A DNA stretch of 64,000 bases from Buttiauxella sp. B2. GTDB taxonomy: Bacteria; Pseudomonadota; Gammaproteobacteria; Enterobacterales; Enterobacteriaceae. The stretch lies in the NCBI RefSeq assembly GCF_006376615.1, contig NZ_VEXQ01000016.1, positions 1-64,000 on the forward strand, read 5' to 3'. The notes below the pieces were generated by a model that did no database searches, had not been told where the DNA came from, and saw nothing but the letters and a program-made list of their open reading frames with translations. Positions within the stretch are counted from its first letter, which is position 1. Every line of letters begins with the position of its first letter. Of the stretch, positions 19,079 to 27,811 are shown piece by piece. Position numbers and translations under genes: made by a program.

Positions 19079-19094
19079 GCTAACTCGAGTTAGC
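19079..19094. promoter_or_regulatory. LacI-type operator, ABC-transporter side
   Basis: GCTAACTCGAGTTAGC: perfect 16-bp palindrome, 238 bp from its partner at 18841 and 153 bp upstream of the transporter ATG. Two such sites at this distance would permit looping by a tetrameric repressor (inference). Confidence 0.75.
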
Positions 19095-19246
19095 GAAAAT
19101 TAATCCCCAACGGGTTTTATACACAGCGAAAACCGGAGAAGCGTGAGGATAATTATTCCCTTCCTCCGGTGAAATAACTCTCTGAGTATCTGTCTTTCCC
19201 GTTAACCAATGACCGCGAACACCTGATCAATTCAAGGGAAAGCGCC

Positions 19247-20746
19247 ATGTCTGACATTTTTTTGCAGATGAATAATATTACGAAACGATTCCCCGGTGTT
19301 CTGGCACTCAGTAATGTCAGCTTCAATTTACGCCGTGGAGAAGTCCATGCATTGCTTGGGGAAAATGGTGCAGGTAAATCTACACTAATGAAAATTCTCT
19401 CCGGTGTTTATCGCCCAGATGAAGGCGAGATTATTTACGAGGGCAATAAAGTAAAATTCGACAGCCCTCTCGATGCACAAAATATGGGTATCACCATCAT
19501 TCATCAGGAATTTAATCTGTTTCCTGACCTGACGGTTGAAGAGAATATTTATATTGGCCGTGAGTTTTGTAAAAACAATCGCTGGCGGCTTGATGTACCC
19601 GCACAACGTGCGTCGGTTAAAGATATTCTGGCAAAACTGAATCTCAAAATTAAGCCTGAAACACGCGTTTCTGATTTAACAGTTGCCCAACAGCAAATGG
19701 TCGAAATCGCCAAAGCCATTTCGGTAAATGCCAAAGTTCTGGTAATGGATGAACCGACCGCGGCATTAACCGAAAGCGAGATAGATAGCCTGTTTCGCGT
19801 CACTCGATTACTGAAAGAACAAGGTACCGGCGTGGTTTACATCTCCCACCGCCTTGAAGAACTGGCGCTGATAGCAGACCGAGCTACCGTGATGCGCGAC
19901 GGGCAATACATAGATACCGTGGATTATGAAACGGTGCAGATCAGTGACCTGATTACCAAAATGGTGGGGCGAAAACTGGGTGATATCTATCCGCGCCGCC
20001 CGCCGTTTATCGGGAAAAACAAAGTGCTGGAAGTTAAAAACCTCCAGCGTAAAGGTGTGCTGCACAATATCAATTTCAGCCTATATCAAGGCGAAGTACT
20101 TGGCCTTTCCGGTTTAATGGGTGCGGGACGTACTGAACTGGCACGCGCATTATTTGGCGCAGATTCAATTGATAGCGGTGAAATTTGTCTTAATGGCGAA
20201 TTAACCAAAATAAATGATGTCCATCAAGCCATTGAAAAAGGTATTGGTTATTTAACTGAAGACCGTAAAAAAGAAGGCCTGGCATTAGGTTTGTCCGTCG
20301 AACTCAATATTATGCTAGGAAACTTCCCAGAGTATTCAGATAAATTTGGTATTGTGAAAGAAAAACAGTGTCAGGATATTAGCCAGAAACTGGTTGATAC
20401 ATTGCGAATTAAAACACCTCACTTACAACAGTCAGCCCTTAATCTTAGCGGCGGAAACCAACAGAAAATTATCATCGCCCGTTGGGTCTGCAAAGATACT
20501 GATATTTTAATTTTTGATGAGCCAACCCGGGGTATTGATGTGGGTGCAAAGTTAGAAATTTATGAACTGATGAATCGCCTGGTCGCCAAAGGAAAATCCA
20601 TCATCATGATTTCATCTGAGTTACCCGAAATTCTTGGCATGTGCGATCGCATATTAGTCATGCGCAGCGGACACATAACAGGCGAGCTAAACAAAGCCAA
20701 CGCCTCTCAGGAATCCATTATGAAATATGCGACGTTAGAGGACTGA
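19247..20746 (+). CDS. Sugar ABC importer, ATP-binding subunit (RbsA-like), probable L-fucose
   Basis: 499 residues with two fused ABC domains, the CUT2/RbsA layout. The first domain has Walker A GENGAGKST near residue 39 and Walker B VLVMDEPTAAL; the second has a degenerate Walker A (GLMGAGRTE), the LNLSGGNQQK signature and Walker B ILIFDEPTRGIDVG. A degenerate second P-loop is normal for this family. ATG 19247 follows AAGGGA. It is the first gene of a transport operon divergent from fucI. The fucose substrate is inferred from the neighbours and from the absence of fucP. Confidence 0.9.
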   Translation: MSDIFLQMNNITKRFPGVLALSNVSFNLRRGEVHALLGENGAGKSTLMKILSGVYRPDEGEIIYEGNKVKFDSPLDAQNMGITIIHQEFNLFPDLTVEENIYIGREFCKNNRWRLDVPAQRASVKDILAKLNLKIKPETRVSDLTVAQQQMVEIAKAISVNAKVLVMDEPTAALTESEIDSLFRVTRLLKEQGTGVVYISHRLEELALIADRATVMRDGQYIDTVDYETVQISDLITKMVGRKLGDIYPRRPPFIGKNKVLEVKNLQRKGVLHNINFSLYQGEVLGLSGLMGAGRTELARALFGADSIDSGEICLNGELTKINDVHQAIEKGIGYLTEDRKKEGLALGLSVELNIMLGNFPEYSDKFGIVKEKQCQDISQKLVDTLRIKTPHLQQSALNLSGGNQQKIIIARWVCKDTDILIFDEPTRGIDVGAKLEIYELMNRLVAKGKSIIMISSELPEILGMCDRILVMRSGHITGELNKANASQESIMKYATLED

Positions 20747-20749
20747 AAC

Positions 20750-21733
20750 ATGACCGATTCATTAACGCCCACCACTCAACCGGTAAAAACACGCCGTCTG
20801 AATAAAGCGCTTTTAATGCGCCTCGCCCCCTTATTTAGCCTAGTTTTATTGGTGATATTTTTTAGCTTCAGTTCACCCTTCTTTTTTAATACTGAAAATA
20901 TCATGACGATTGCGCTGCAAACGTCTGTGATTGGCATTATGGCGATTGGCGTGACCTACGTCATTATCACATCCGGCATAGACCTGTCGTTAGGTTCTGT
21001 GGTGGCATTTTCCGGCGTAGTGGTCGGGTTATGTGCTTCTTTTAGTATGCCGCTGATTGTCTGCGTGATTGCTGGAATGCTGGCTGGCGGTTTATGTGGC
21101 TGCATCAACGGTTTTCTGGTGACGCGCGCCACTATCCCACTTTTCATTGCAACACTTGGCCTGATGATGTCGGTGCGCGGTATCAACATGGTAATGACCG
21201 ACGGTCGCGCCATTTATTTCTCTGATTACCCGACCTTTAAGCTGCTGGCGCAGGGCCGGCTGTTTGATGTGCTTCCGTATCCTGTTTTCTATCTGCTTAT
21301 TATCGCGTTGGTTGCGGCATGGATACTGAAAAAGACCGTGATTGGCCGATATGTCTACGCCGTGGGCAGCAACGAAACAGCAGCCCACCTTTCCGGGATT
21401 AAGGTTCAGCGCGTCAAAATCTTTGTTTATGCCTTCTGCGGCCTGTTAACCGGTATTGCCGGGGTTATCCTCGCCTCGCGCCTTAACTCCGGCCAACCCA
21501 CTGTGGGTGTTGGCTACGAGCTGGAAGCCATTGCTGCAGTGGTGATTGGCGGCACAAGTCTGATGGGCGGCGTTGGCACTATCGGTGGCACCATTATTGG
21601 CGCGTTCATCATGAGTGTGCTGAAAAACGGCCTCAACCTGATGGGGGTATCTCAATTCTGGCAGATGGTTGCGATGGGTATTGTGGTCATCGCTGCGGTT
21701 TATCTCGATACGTTACGTAAGAAAATGCGTTAG
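20750..21733 (+). CDS. Sugar ABC importer, permease subunit (RbsC-like), probable L-fucose
   Basis: 327 residues, about 8-10 hydrophobic helices, BPD_transp_2 family. RbsC-type landmarks: TSGIDLSLGSVVAFSGVV and AIAAVVIGGTSLMGGVGTI. Starts 3 bp after the ATPase stop with a GAGG ribosome site in the ATPase tail. Forms the membrane channel with the 19247 ATPase. Confidence 0.9.
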   Translation: MTDSLTPTTQPVKTRRLNKALLMRLAPLFSLVLLVIFFSFSSPFFFNTENIMTIALQTSVIGIMAIGVTYVIITSGIDLSLGSVVAFSGVVVGLCASFSMPLIVCVIAGMLAGGLCGCINGFLVTRATIPLFIATLGLMMSVRGINMVMTDGRAIYFSDYPTFKLLAQGRLFDVLPYPVFYLLIIALVAAWILKKTVIGRYVYAVGSNETAAHLSGIKVQRVKIFVYAFCGLLTGIAGVILASRLNSGQPTVGVGYELEAIAAVVIGGTSLMGGVGTIGGTIIGAFIMSVLKNGLNLMGVSQFWQMVAMGIVVIAAVYLDTLRKKMR

Positions 21734-21790
21734 CAGTCTGTTTCATCATTAAAACCCTTTAAAAAACCCGATAATAACGGAGCTAGTGAG

Positions 21791-22741
21791 ATGAAAACCA
21801 AACACATATTAGGTGCACTTTCCCTTGCTGCACTGTTGGTCAGTACCGCTTACGCGAAGACGTTAACGCTGCCGGTGGTGAGTAAAGGCTACCAACATGA
21901 ATTCTTCCAGACTGTAAAAATGGGGACTGTCGCGGCGGCAAAAGATCTGGGTGTCGAAACCAGTTTTGTTGGCCCGGCGGACGAAACACAAATTGCCGAG
22001 CAGATTCAGCTTATTGAAAACACGATGGCGAAAAAACCTGATGGCATTTTACTTGCCGCACTGGATGCCAACGCGCTGACACCGCTGGTTGAAACCGCAA
22101 ACAGCCGAGGGATTAAAGTTGTGACCTTCGACTCAGGAGTGAATTCAGACATTCCCGCCAGTTTTGTTGCCACCAATAACGTGAAAGCGGGCGCTGAGGC
22201 AGCAGATGCGCTGGCCGCAGAAGTCGGTGGCAAAGGTAAAGTTGGAGTGATTGCTCACGTTGCCGGAACCAGTTCTGCCATTGAGCGTTCTGAAGGTTTC
22301 ACCAAACAGATGAAAGAGAAGTATCCGCAAATTATCGTGTTGCCCGTGCAGTACAGCGATGGTGACCCGCAAAAAGCGATGGATAAAACCACCGATATGG
22401 TACAAGCCAACCCGGATCTTGCGGGGATCTACGCGACCAACGAAGGCTCAACACTTGGCGTTGCCAACGCAATTGATAGCCTGGGTATTAAAGGCAAAGT
22501 GAAAGTTATCGGTTTTGATAGTACCGAAGCAATTATTGGCTTCTTAAAATCTGGCGTGCTGCAAGGCTTTGTGGTTCAGGATGCCTACCAGATTGGTTAT
22601 CAGGGCATTAAAGCGCTGGATGATGCTATCAATGGCAAAGCCGTGGCTAAAGTAATTGATATTCCGGTTAAATTCGTCAGCATGAAGAACATTAACGATC
22701 CAGCAGTCGATAAGCTGTTGCATCCATTTGGGAAGAAATAA
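21791..22741 (+). CDS. Sugar ABC importer, periplasmic binding protein (RbsB-like), probable L-fucose
   Basis: 316 residues. Signal peptide MKTKHILGALSLAALLVSTAYA, then a type-1 periplasmic binding fold (Peripla_BP_4) with KPDGILLAALDANALTPLVE and GIYATNEGSTLGVANAI, which line the sugar cleft in RbsB-like proteins. It follows the permease by 57 bp. A GC-rich hairpin after the stop may protect the mRNA or partly terminate it, raising binding-protein output over the rest of the operon. Confidence 0.9.
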   Translation: MKTKHILGALSLAALLVSTAYAKTLTLPVVSKGYQHEFFQTVKMGTVAAAKDLGVETSFVGPADETQIAEQIQLIENTMAKKPDGILLAALDANALTPLVETANSRGIKVVTFDSGVNSDIPASFVATNNVKAGAEAADALAAEVGGKGKVGVIAHVAGTSSAIERSEGFTKQMKEKYPQIIVLPVQYSDGDPQKAMDKTTDMVQANPDLAGIYATNEGSTLGVANAIDSLGIKGKVKVIGFDSTEAIIGFLKSGVLQGFVVQDAYQIGYQGIKALDDAINGKAVAKVIDIPVKFVSMKNINDPAVDKLLHPFGKK

Positions 22742-22753
22742 GCGCTTTACCCA

Positions 22754-22777
22754 CCCCTTTGCGCTAACGCAAAGGGG
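22754..22777 (+). terminator. Hairpin after the binding-protein gene
   Basis: Perfect 10-bp stem CCCCTTTGCG / CGCAAAGGGG with a CTAA loop. No T run follows, so it may be an mRNA-stabilising or partial termination hairpin rather than a full terminator. Confidence 0.5.
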
Positions 22778-22870
22778 CTGTCCGGTGAGAATGACAAACT
22801 GCGGTGGGTGTTTGAAGTTTTGGATTTATAATGGCAGCCATTTTTTGAAAACGGACTGGGAAAAACGGTT

Positions 22871-23869
22871 ATGGCGAAGACGGTAGAACAGATCGCAACG
22901 GATCTCAGTTTGTCGGTAACGACGGTGAGACTGGTATTAAGCGGGAAAGCGGAACAATACCGCATTAGTCTGAAAACCCAGACCCGTATTAATGAACATG
23001 TAGAACGTTACGGCTATACCATTAATCATTCAGCTCGCAGTCTGAAGTTAAATAAAACTGACACGCTAGGGTTAATTATCCCTTGCATCTCCAACGTCTT
23101 TTTTGCCACGTTGGCAGAGAAATTAGAATTACGCTGTCGTAAGTCTGGTTTGCAATTAATGATCAGCTGTACTTATAACGACGTTGATTATGAGAACAAA
23201 CTGGTCAAAGCCCTTATTGCCCGCAATGTGGATGGGCTGTTTATTGCGCCTTCGACGCTAGAAAACCAGCAGCATCATTTACGTCAGGTAAAAAAACCAC
23301 TGGTGTTACTCGACCGTGATTTCAAATTTACCGATAACGCTCTGGTCGAGAGTGATAACTTTGCGGGTGGCGTCACGCTTACCGAATCAATGCTTGATGC
23401 CGGGAAAAAACCACTTTGGTTCTTAGTCGGTGACACGGCTTTGCCCAGTATCCATGACCGTTTGCAAGGTTATCTGCATGCGCTGGAGCAAAACGCGTTA
23501 GGTGCGGAAAACTGGGTCGCGGAAGCGCAAGACAATACGCCGGAAGGCGGTGCGCAATTGATGAAAGAACTTATCGCGCGGGCTGGTGTACCGGATGCCT
23601 TTATCGCCTCTTCGCTGCCAATGCTCGAAGGTGCTGTTAAAACCATTCGCGAGCATTGCGGAGCTATTCCTCAGCACATCAATATCGGCACTTTCGATGA
23701 GCATCCAATGCTCGGGTTTTTATCCAACAATGTCTGGTCAATGCGCCAGGATGAAGATACCTGGGCTGAGAAAGCATTTGAGTTGATGCAGCATGCCATC
23801 GACGGGAAACCGGCAATGCACACTGAAAAGGTTAATATGATGCTGATTAAACGTGAGGGTAATTACTAA
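22871..23869 (+). CDS. LacI-family transcriptional regulator of the fucose importer
   Basis: 332 residues. The N-terminal LacI HTH (KTVEQIATDLSLSVTTVRLVLSG) is followed by a hinge helix region and a sugar-binding domain (LGLIIPCISNVFFATLAEK; NVDGLFIAPSTLENQQ). It lies between the ABC genes and fucA. The two GCTAACTCGA(A/G)TTAGC palindromes in the fucI/ABC gap are the obvious targets. Effector is unknown; fucose or a fucose metabolite is inferred. Having both this protein and FucR gives the locus two dedicated regulators, unlike E. coli. Confidence 0.85.
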   Translation: MAKTVEQIATDLSLSVTTVRLVLSGKAEQYRISLKTQTRINEHVERYGYTINHSARSLKLNKTDTLGLIIPCISNVFFATLAEKLELRCRKSGLQLMISCTYNDVDYENKLVKALIARNVDGLFIAPSTLENQQHHLRQVKKPLVLLDRDFKFTDNALVESDNFAGGVTLTESMLDAGKKPLWFLVGDTALPSIHDRLQGYLHALEQNALGAENWVAEAQDNTPEGGAQLMKELIARAGVPDAFIASSLPMLEGAVKTIREHCGAIPQHINIGTFDEHPMLGFLSNNVWSMRQDEDTWAEKAFELMQHAIDGKPAMHTEKVNMMLIKREGNY

Positions 23870-23888
23870 GCATTATTTCAAAAGTATA

Positions 23889-23912
23889 AAGGGTAAATAT
23901 CTATTTACCCTT
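23889..23912 (+). terminator. Hairpin after the LacI-family gene
   Basis: AAGGGTAAAT / ATTTACCCTT 10-bp stem with a 4-base loop, then a moderately T-rich stretch, 20 bp after the stop. Confidence 0.6.
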
Positions 23913-24056
23913 ACATTCAATTTTAATTTTTCATGCGAAAAATGAATCAACATTTTTGTATGCCCATGAGCATTCGAGTTACAGATATTCTGGGTATAGA
24001 TTCATTGCATTTCTATTTTCGGAATTCCGTATTAACTATTATTGTGGAGAAAAGAA

Positions 24057-24704
24057 ATGGAAAGAGATGTATTGGCTCGTGAAATCATAGATACCTGTCT
24101 TGAAATGACGCGCCTGGGGTTAAACCAGGGAACGGCAGGGAATGTGAGTGTGCGTTATCAGGGTGGTATGTTAATTACCCCAACCGGTACACCTTACGAC
24201 CGCTTAACTGAATCGAATATTGTCTTTGTTGATTCCGATGGCCAGTTTGAAGCTGGGAAAATTCCTTCCAGCGAGTGGCGATTTCATCTTGCGGTTTACC
24301 AGGCGAGGCCAGACGCCAACGCCGTGGTGCATAACCATGCCGTTCACTGCACGGCGCTGTCGATTCTCAACCGCCCTATTCCTGCCATTCACTACATGAT
24401 TGCCGTCGCGGGTGGGAACTCCGTTCCTTGTGCGCCATACGCCACGTTTGGCACTCAAAAGCTGTCTGAATATGTCTATCAAGCGATGAAAGATCGCAAA
24501 GCCACGTTGCTGCAACATCACGGCCTGATTGCCTGCGAGGAGAATCTGCAAAAAGCATTGTGGCTGGCGCACGAAGTGGAAGTGCTGGCGCGGCTGTACC
24601 TTACAACACTCGCCATTGTCGATCCGGTACCGGTTCTGCCTGATGAAGAAATTGCCATTGTGCTGGAGAAATTCAAAACCTACGGATTGCGTATTGAGGA
24701 TTAA
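24057..24704 (+). CDS. fucA: L-fuculose-1-phosphate aldolase
   Basis: 215 residues from ATG 24057, the same length as E. coli FucA; the ATG at 24042 would add five non-family residues and I reject it. Class II aldolase that splits fuculose-1-phosphate into DHAP and L-lactaldehyde. Zn ligands: the two His of VVHNHAVHCTA and a third in LLQHHGLIAC; catalytic Glu in PSSEWRFH. Sits 187 bp after the LacI gene with its own likely promoter. No fucO (lactaldehyde reductase) is adjacent, unlike E. coli fucAO. Confidence 0.97.
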   Translation: MERDVLAREIIDTCLEMTRLGLNQGTAGNVSVRYQGGMLITPTGTPYDRLTESNIVFVDSDGQFEAGKIPSSEWRFHLAVYQARPDANAVVHNHAVHCTALSILNRPIPAIHYMIAVAGGNSVPCAPYATFGTQKLSEYVYQAMKDRKATLLQHHGLIACEENLQKALWLAHEVEVLARLYLTTLAIVDPVPVLPDEEIAIVLEKFKTYGLRIED

Positions 24705-24714
24705 GAAGGACTGT

Positions 24715-24746
24715 CAGCGCCGAGGTTTTCCCCCGGCGCTGGGTTT
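24715..24746. terminator. Terminator between fucA and the convergent chemoreceptor gene
   Basis: CAGCGCCG / CGGCGCTG 8-bp GC-rich stem followed by GGTTTT; it lies between the two convergent stops. Confidence 0.7.
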
Positions 24747-26198
24747 TCAGGCCAGACGAAACACTGAAATCGCCTGTTGTAAGCCATCGGCCTGCTGCTG
24801 CTGCTGGCGCGCCGCCTGCACGGTTTGTGCAGTGTGTTCCACATTTTCCTGAACACTTTCATCAATGCTGGCAATGCTGTCATTCATTTGCGTGATGCTA
24901 ATACTCTGCTGGTCGCTCATGTCAGAAAGTTCTTCCACCAACTCTGCCAGGGCATTGATCGAGCCAATGACTTCACGCATGGTTTGCCCGGCATTTCCCA
25001 CCTGCTGTGAACCAGTTCTGGTGCACTCTACCGATACACTGACCAACTGGCGAATATCTTTAGCCGCGTTTTCACAGCGTAATGCCAGCGTACGAACTTC
25101 AGAGGCGACAACCGCAAATCCACGACCATGAGCCCCCGCACGTGCTGCTTCAACGGACGCATTCAGCGACAGAATATTTGTCTGGAAGGCGATACCATCA
25201 ATCAGTTCGAGAATGTTACTGATGCGCCCTGACTGTTCGCGAATTTGCTCCATGGTTTGTGTCGCATCATCAATACTTACGCCGCCTTTCGTGGCAATGC
25301 CGCTCGCTTGCGTGGCCAGCATCCTCGCACCTTGCGCTTTTTCGCTGGTGACAACCGCCGCCGAACTCAGTTGTTCCATGGCGCTGGCGGCAACCGCAAG
25401 CGCTGCTGCCTGTTCGTCTGTACGTTTAGACAATGCAGCATTACGTTGGATAATGCTTTCCGATGCAGTCAGCACAGACGCTACGCCCTGGCTCACCTGA
25501 CTGAGAGTATTCCGCATGGTAGTCAGCGTGGTATTAAAGGTTTTAGCAAAGGGAGTGCGGCTTTCTTTTTCACTGCGCGTGAGCGTCAGGCATCCCGGCT
25601 GATGGTTTATCTGCGCAGCCAGCTGTGCCACTTCGCTGGCTGAACGGGCGTCGTCTGCCATACGCAATGCCATATAAATGAGTATCGCCGTTTGCGCCAC
25701 CACGAATATGGCGTGGAATACCACCATATGAACACCCGGATGCATGAAGCAGTTAATACCGAATAAACCGTTCGCTTGTAACCATGCAAATAATACATGA
25801 TGAATAGCTGCCACCGCCGCTCCCATTAATACAGGGCGATAATCTCGGTAAGCTAATAATGCAGACAGTAATACAAAAACTGAAAAGTGATATTCAGTTT
25901 CACCCTCTCCTAATTGAATGAGTAGAGCCGCGAAACCCACTAATGTGAAAGCATAGAATAAACGCGTAAATAACTTACCAGGCAGTAACACTTTGATAAT
26001 GCTGGAACTCACGGCAAGCAGGCTACCCACTATTAGTGCCACAGGAAGTGAATCGTATGCCCAACCTACAACCAGTGAAATAACGAATAATCCCCACACC
26101 ACAAAAAACATCAGTACATCAGCATGCAGGTAAATGCTCGCAAGAGATACCATGTCAGGCTGTTTGTTGTTGGTACGCAAAGCAGTCATCGTTGCCAT
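24747..26198 (-). CDS. Methyl-accepting chemotaxis protein with a multi-helix membrane sensor
   Basis: 483 residues from ATG 26198 (GTG 26210 is the alternative). Residues about 20-190 form six hydrophobic helices with almost no periplasmic loop; a His-rich patch (AAIHHVLFAWLQ; MHPGVHMVVFHAIF) lies in the membrane. The C-terminal half is an MCP signalling domain with the conserved hairpin tip (DGIAFQTNILSLNASVEAARAGAHGRG). No HAMP is obvious and there is no C-terminal NWETF-type CheR tether. The stimulus is unknown; signals from the membrane, such as redox state or energy, are possible. It is convergent with fucA, so co-function is uncertain. Confidence 0.9.
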   Translation of the reverse strand: MATMTALRTNNKQPDMVSLASIYLHADVLMFFVVWGLFVISLVVGWAYDSLPVALIVGSLLAVSSSIIKVLLPGKLFTRLFYAFTLVGFAALLIQLGEGETEYHFSVFVLLSALLAYRDYRPVLMGAAVAAIHHVLFAWLQANGLFGINCFMHPGVHMVVFHAIFVVAQTAILIYMALRMADDARSASEVAQLAAQINHQPGCLTLTRSEKESRTPFAKTFNTTLTTMRNTLSQVSQGVASVLTASESIIQRNAALSKRTDEQAAALAVAASAMEQLSSAAVVTSEKAQGARMLATQASGIATKGGVSIDDATQTMEQIREQSGRISNILELIDGIAFQTNILSLNASVEAARAGAHGRGFAVVASEVRTLALRCENAAKDIRQLVSVSVECTRTGSQQVGNAGQTMREVIGSINALAELVEELSDMSDQQSISITQMNDSIASIDESVQENVEHTAQTVQAARQQQQQADGLQQAISVFRLA

Positions 26199-26403
26199 TA
26201 AGTTACCCACACTTTTGATATTAATTTCCAGGGTGAACCATCCCGTATAGAAATAGCATAGATAGATATTGTTAGGCTGAATGTATTTTTCTTGTGTTCA
26301 CAATAATAAGATCGGGTGATTTTTATAATTTGAATTAAGTCAGATAACAGCGATGAGCTAATGAAAATACGCGGGATGGAATACTGAATTGGGTGTAGAA
26401 AAG

Positions 26404-26435
26404 AAAAACGGCCGGTTAGTTCAACTAACAGGCCG
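26404..26435 (-). terminator. Terminator of exbBD
   Basis: Inverted repeat with arms CGGCC-GTTAGTT and AACTAAC-GGCCG (26409-26435), followed on the minus strand by TTTTTC. Lies 24 bp beyond the exbD stop. Confidence 0.8.
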
Positions 26436-26458
26436 CTTCGAAATGCTAAATTGAGTTC

Positions 26459-26884
26459 TTACTGGGGTTTGGTGACTTCCTGCCCCACTAAACCAATCTT
26501 TAAATACCCTGCCTGATGCAGCGTATCCATCACATTCATCATTGTTTCGTAATCAACTGTTTTGTCTGCGCGGAAGAAAATCGTGGTGTCTTTCTTGCCG
26601 TCAGTCGCCGCCATCAGAGCGTTGATCATGCTCTCTTTGGTCACTTCATCATTACCAATAAACATCTTGTGATCGGCTTTGACTGATAGATAAACCGGCT
26701 TTTCAGGACGCGGTTGTGGCTGGCTTGAGGACGCAGGAAGATTTACCTTCACATCCACCGTTGCAAGTGGTGCTGCGACCATAAAGATAATCAGCAGGAC
26801 CAACATAACATCGATAAACGGTGTCACGTTGATTTCATGCATCTCACCGTTATCGTCGAGATTTTCGTTTAAACGCAAAGCCAT
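26459..26884 (-). CDS. exbD: TonB-system energy transducer ExbD
   Basis: 141 residues, same length as E. coli ExbD. A short cytoplasmic N-terminus leads to one transmembrane helix with the essential Asp (VTPFIDVMLVLLIIFMV), then a periplasmic domain. Partner of ExbB and TonB; it couples the proton gradient to outer-membrane uptake of siderophores and B12. Starts 4 bp after exbB. Confidence 0.97.
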   Translation of the reverse strand: MALRLNENLDDNGEMHEINVTPFIDVMLVLLIIFMVAAPLATVDVKVNLPASSSQPQPRPEKPVYLSVKADHKMFIGNDEVTKESMINALMAATDGKKDTTIFFRADKTVDYETMMNVMDTLHQAGYLKIGLVGQEVTKPQ

Positions 26885-26888
26885 GGTA

Positions 26889-27623
26889 TCAACCTACACG
26901 CAGTTTCTGAGCCGTACGTACCGGGCGAGCCTGAGAGCTGGCTTCTAAATCCAGGTCACGGCTTTGCAGCAGCAGAACTTGGGCTGCGACATCACCCAGA
27001 GAAGCTTTATAGCCGCCAATCACACGGGCAAACACGTTATAGATAACAACCGCAGGAATTGCTGCAACCAGGCCGATAGCCGTTGCCAACAATGCTTCTG
27101 CAATCCCCGGAGCAACAACAGCCAGGTTAGTAGTTTGCGATTGCGCAATACCAATAAAGCTGTTCATGATGCCCCAGACCGTACCAAACAGACCGACAAA
27201 CGGTGAAATTGCACCGATGGTCGCAAGGAAGCCGTTGCCACGTCCCATATGACGACCTACAGCCGCAACGCGACGCTCCAGACGGAAACCGGTACGTTCT
27301 TTAATACCTTCGTTGTCTTCACTACCAGCGGAAAGTTCCAGCTCATTCTGCGCTTCATTAATAAGCATGGTGCTGAGGCTTTTCGCATCAAATGTATCGG
27401 CCATTTCACTGGCTTCATTCAGAGAGCGGGCATTAGCCAGTTGTTGCTGTTCACGCTTAAGACGGCGCTTTTGCGAAATCAGTTCAACGCTTTTGCTAAA
27501 GAAGATGGCCCATGTGACGACAGAGGCCAGAATCAGGCCGATCATCACAATTTTTACCACGATGTCGGCATGTTGATACATGCCCCAGACAGAGAGGTCT
27601 GTCTGCATCAAATTATTCGTCAC
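26889..27623 (-). CDS. exbB: TonB-system proton channel subunit ExbB
   Basis: 244 residues, colinear with E. coli ExbB from NNLMQTDLSVWGMYQHADIVV to the C-terminus. Three transmembrane helices; the MotA/TolQ/ExbB domain contains GAISPFVGLFGTVWGIMNSF. Divergent from metC as in E. coli. A Fur-box-like sequence lies in the gap, fitting iron control. Confidence 0.97.
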   Translation of the reverse strand: MTNNLMQTDLSVWGMYQHADIVVKIVMIGLILASVVTWAIFFSKSVELISQKRRLKREQQQLANARSLNEASEMADTFDAKSLSTMLINEAQNELELSAGSEDNEGIKERTGFRLERRVAAVGRHMGRGNGFLATIGAISPFVGLFGTVWGIMNSFIGIAQSQTTNLAVVAPGIAEALLATAIGLVAAIPAVVIYNVFARVIGGYKASLGDVAAQVLLLQSRDLDLEASSQARPVRTAQKLRVG

Positions 27624-27687
27624 TCTTACTCTCCACCACGAAATAATACAAAAACTGTGCGCAATAATATCAAAACGGCATCGAATT

Positions 27688-27706
27688 GATAGTAGTTCTC
27701 ATTAGT
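27688..27706. promoter_or_regulatory. Fur-box-like site upstream of exbB
   Basis: GATAGTAGTTCTCATTAGT matches about 12 of 19 positions of the Fur consensus GATAATGATAATCATTATC. It lies about 65 bp upstream of the exbB start, consistent with the known Fur control of exbBD in E. coli. Confidence 0.5.
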
Positions 27707-27777
27707 ATTTAAAGAGTGCCTTAAATTGTCTATCCATTCCTTGCGCTTACGCAGCAAAAGCATGATAAGTTATATTT

Positions 27778-27793
27778 GGACATCCAGATGGTT
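27778..27793. promoter_or_regulatory. Tandem MetJ boxes upstream of metC
   Basis: GGACATCC-AGATGGTT: two adjacent 8-bp boxes related to the AGACGTCT Met box, matching the arrangement before E. coli metC. Directly downstream of a TATATT -10-like hexamer (27771-27776), so bound MetJ would block the promoter. Confidence 0.65.
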
Positions 27794-27811
27794 AAACAGG
27801 GTAAAGTGAAC

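Larger units (their letters stand above)
18748..19246. other. Divergent control region between fucI and the sugar ABC importer
   Basis: 499 bp without a gene. It holds a palindromic operator at 18841-18856, a CRP-like site at 18899-18918 and a second, perfect palindromic operator at 19079-19094. The rest is AT-rich with no other clear signal. The ABC leader ends in AAGGGA, ahead of the ATG at 19247. Confidence 0.7.

Noticed and set aside
23960-24003. CATTCGAGTTAC upstream of fucA as a third LacI operator
   Set aside because: Only one half resembles the palindrome. The surrounding TATGCCCA...TGGGTATA looks more like a shrunken copy of the dispersed repeat at 35521.
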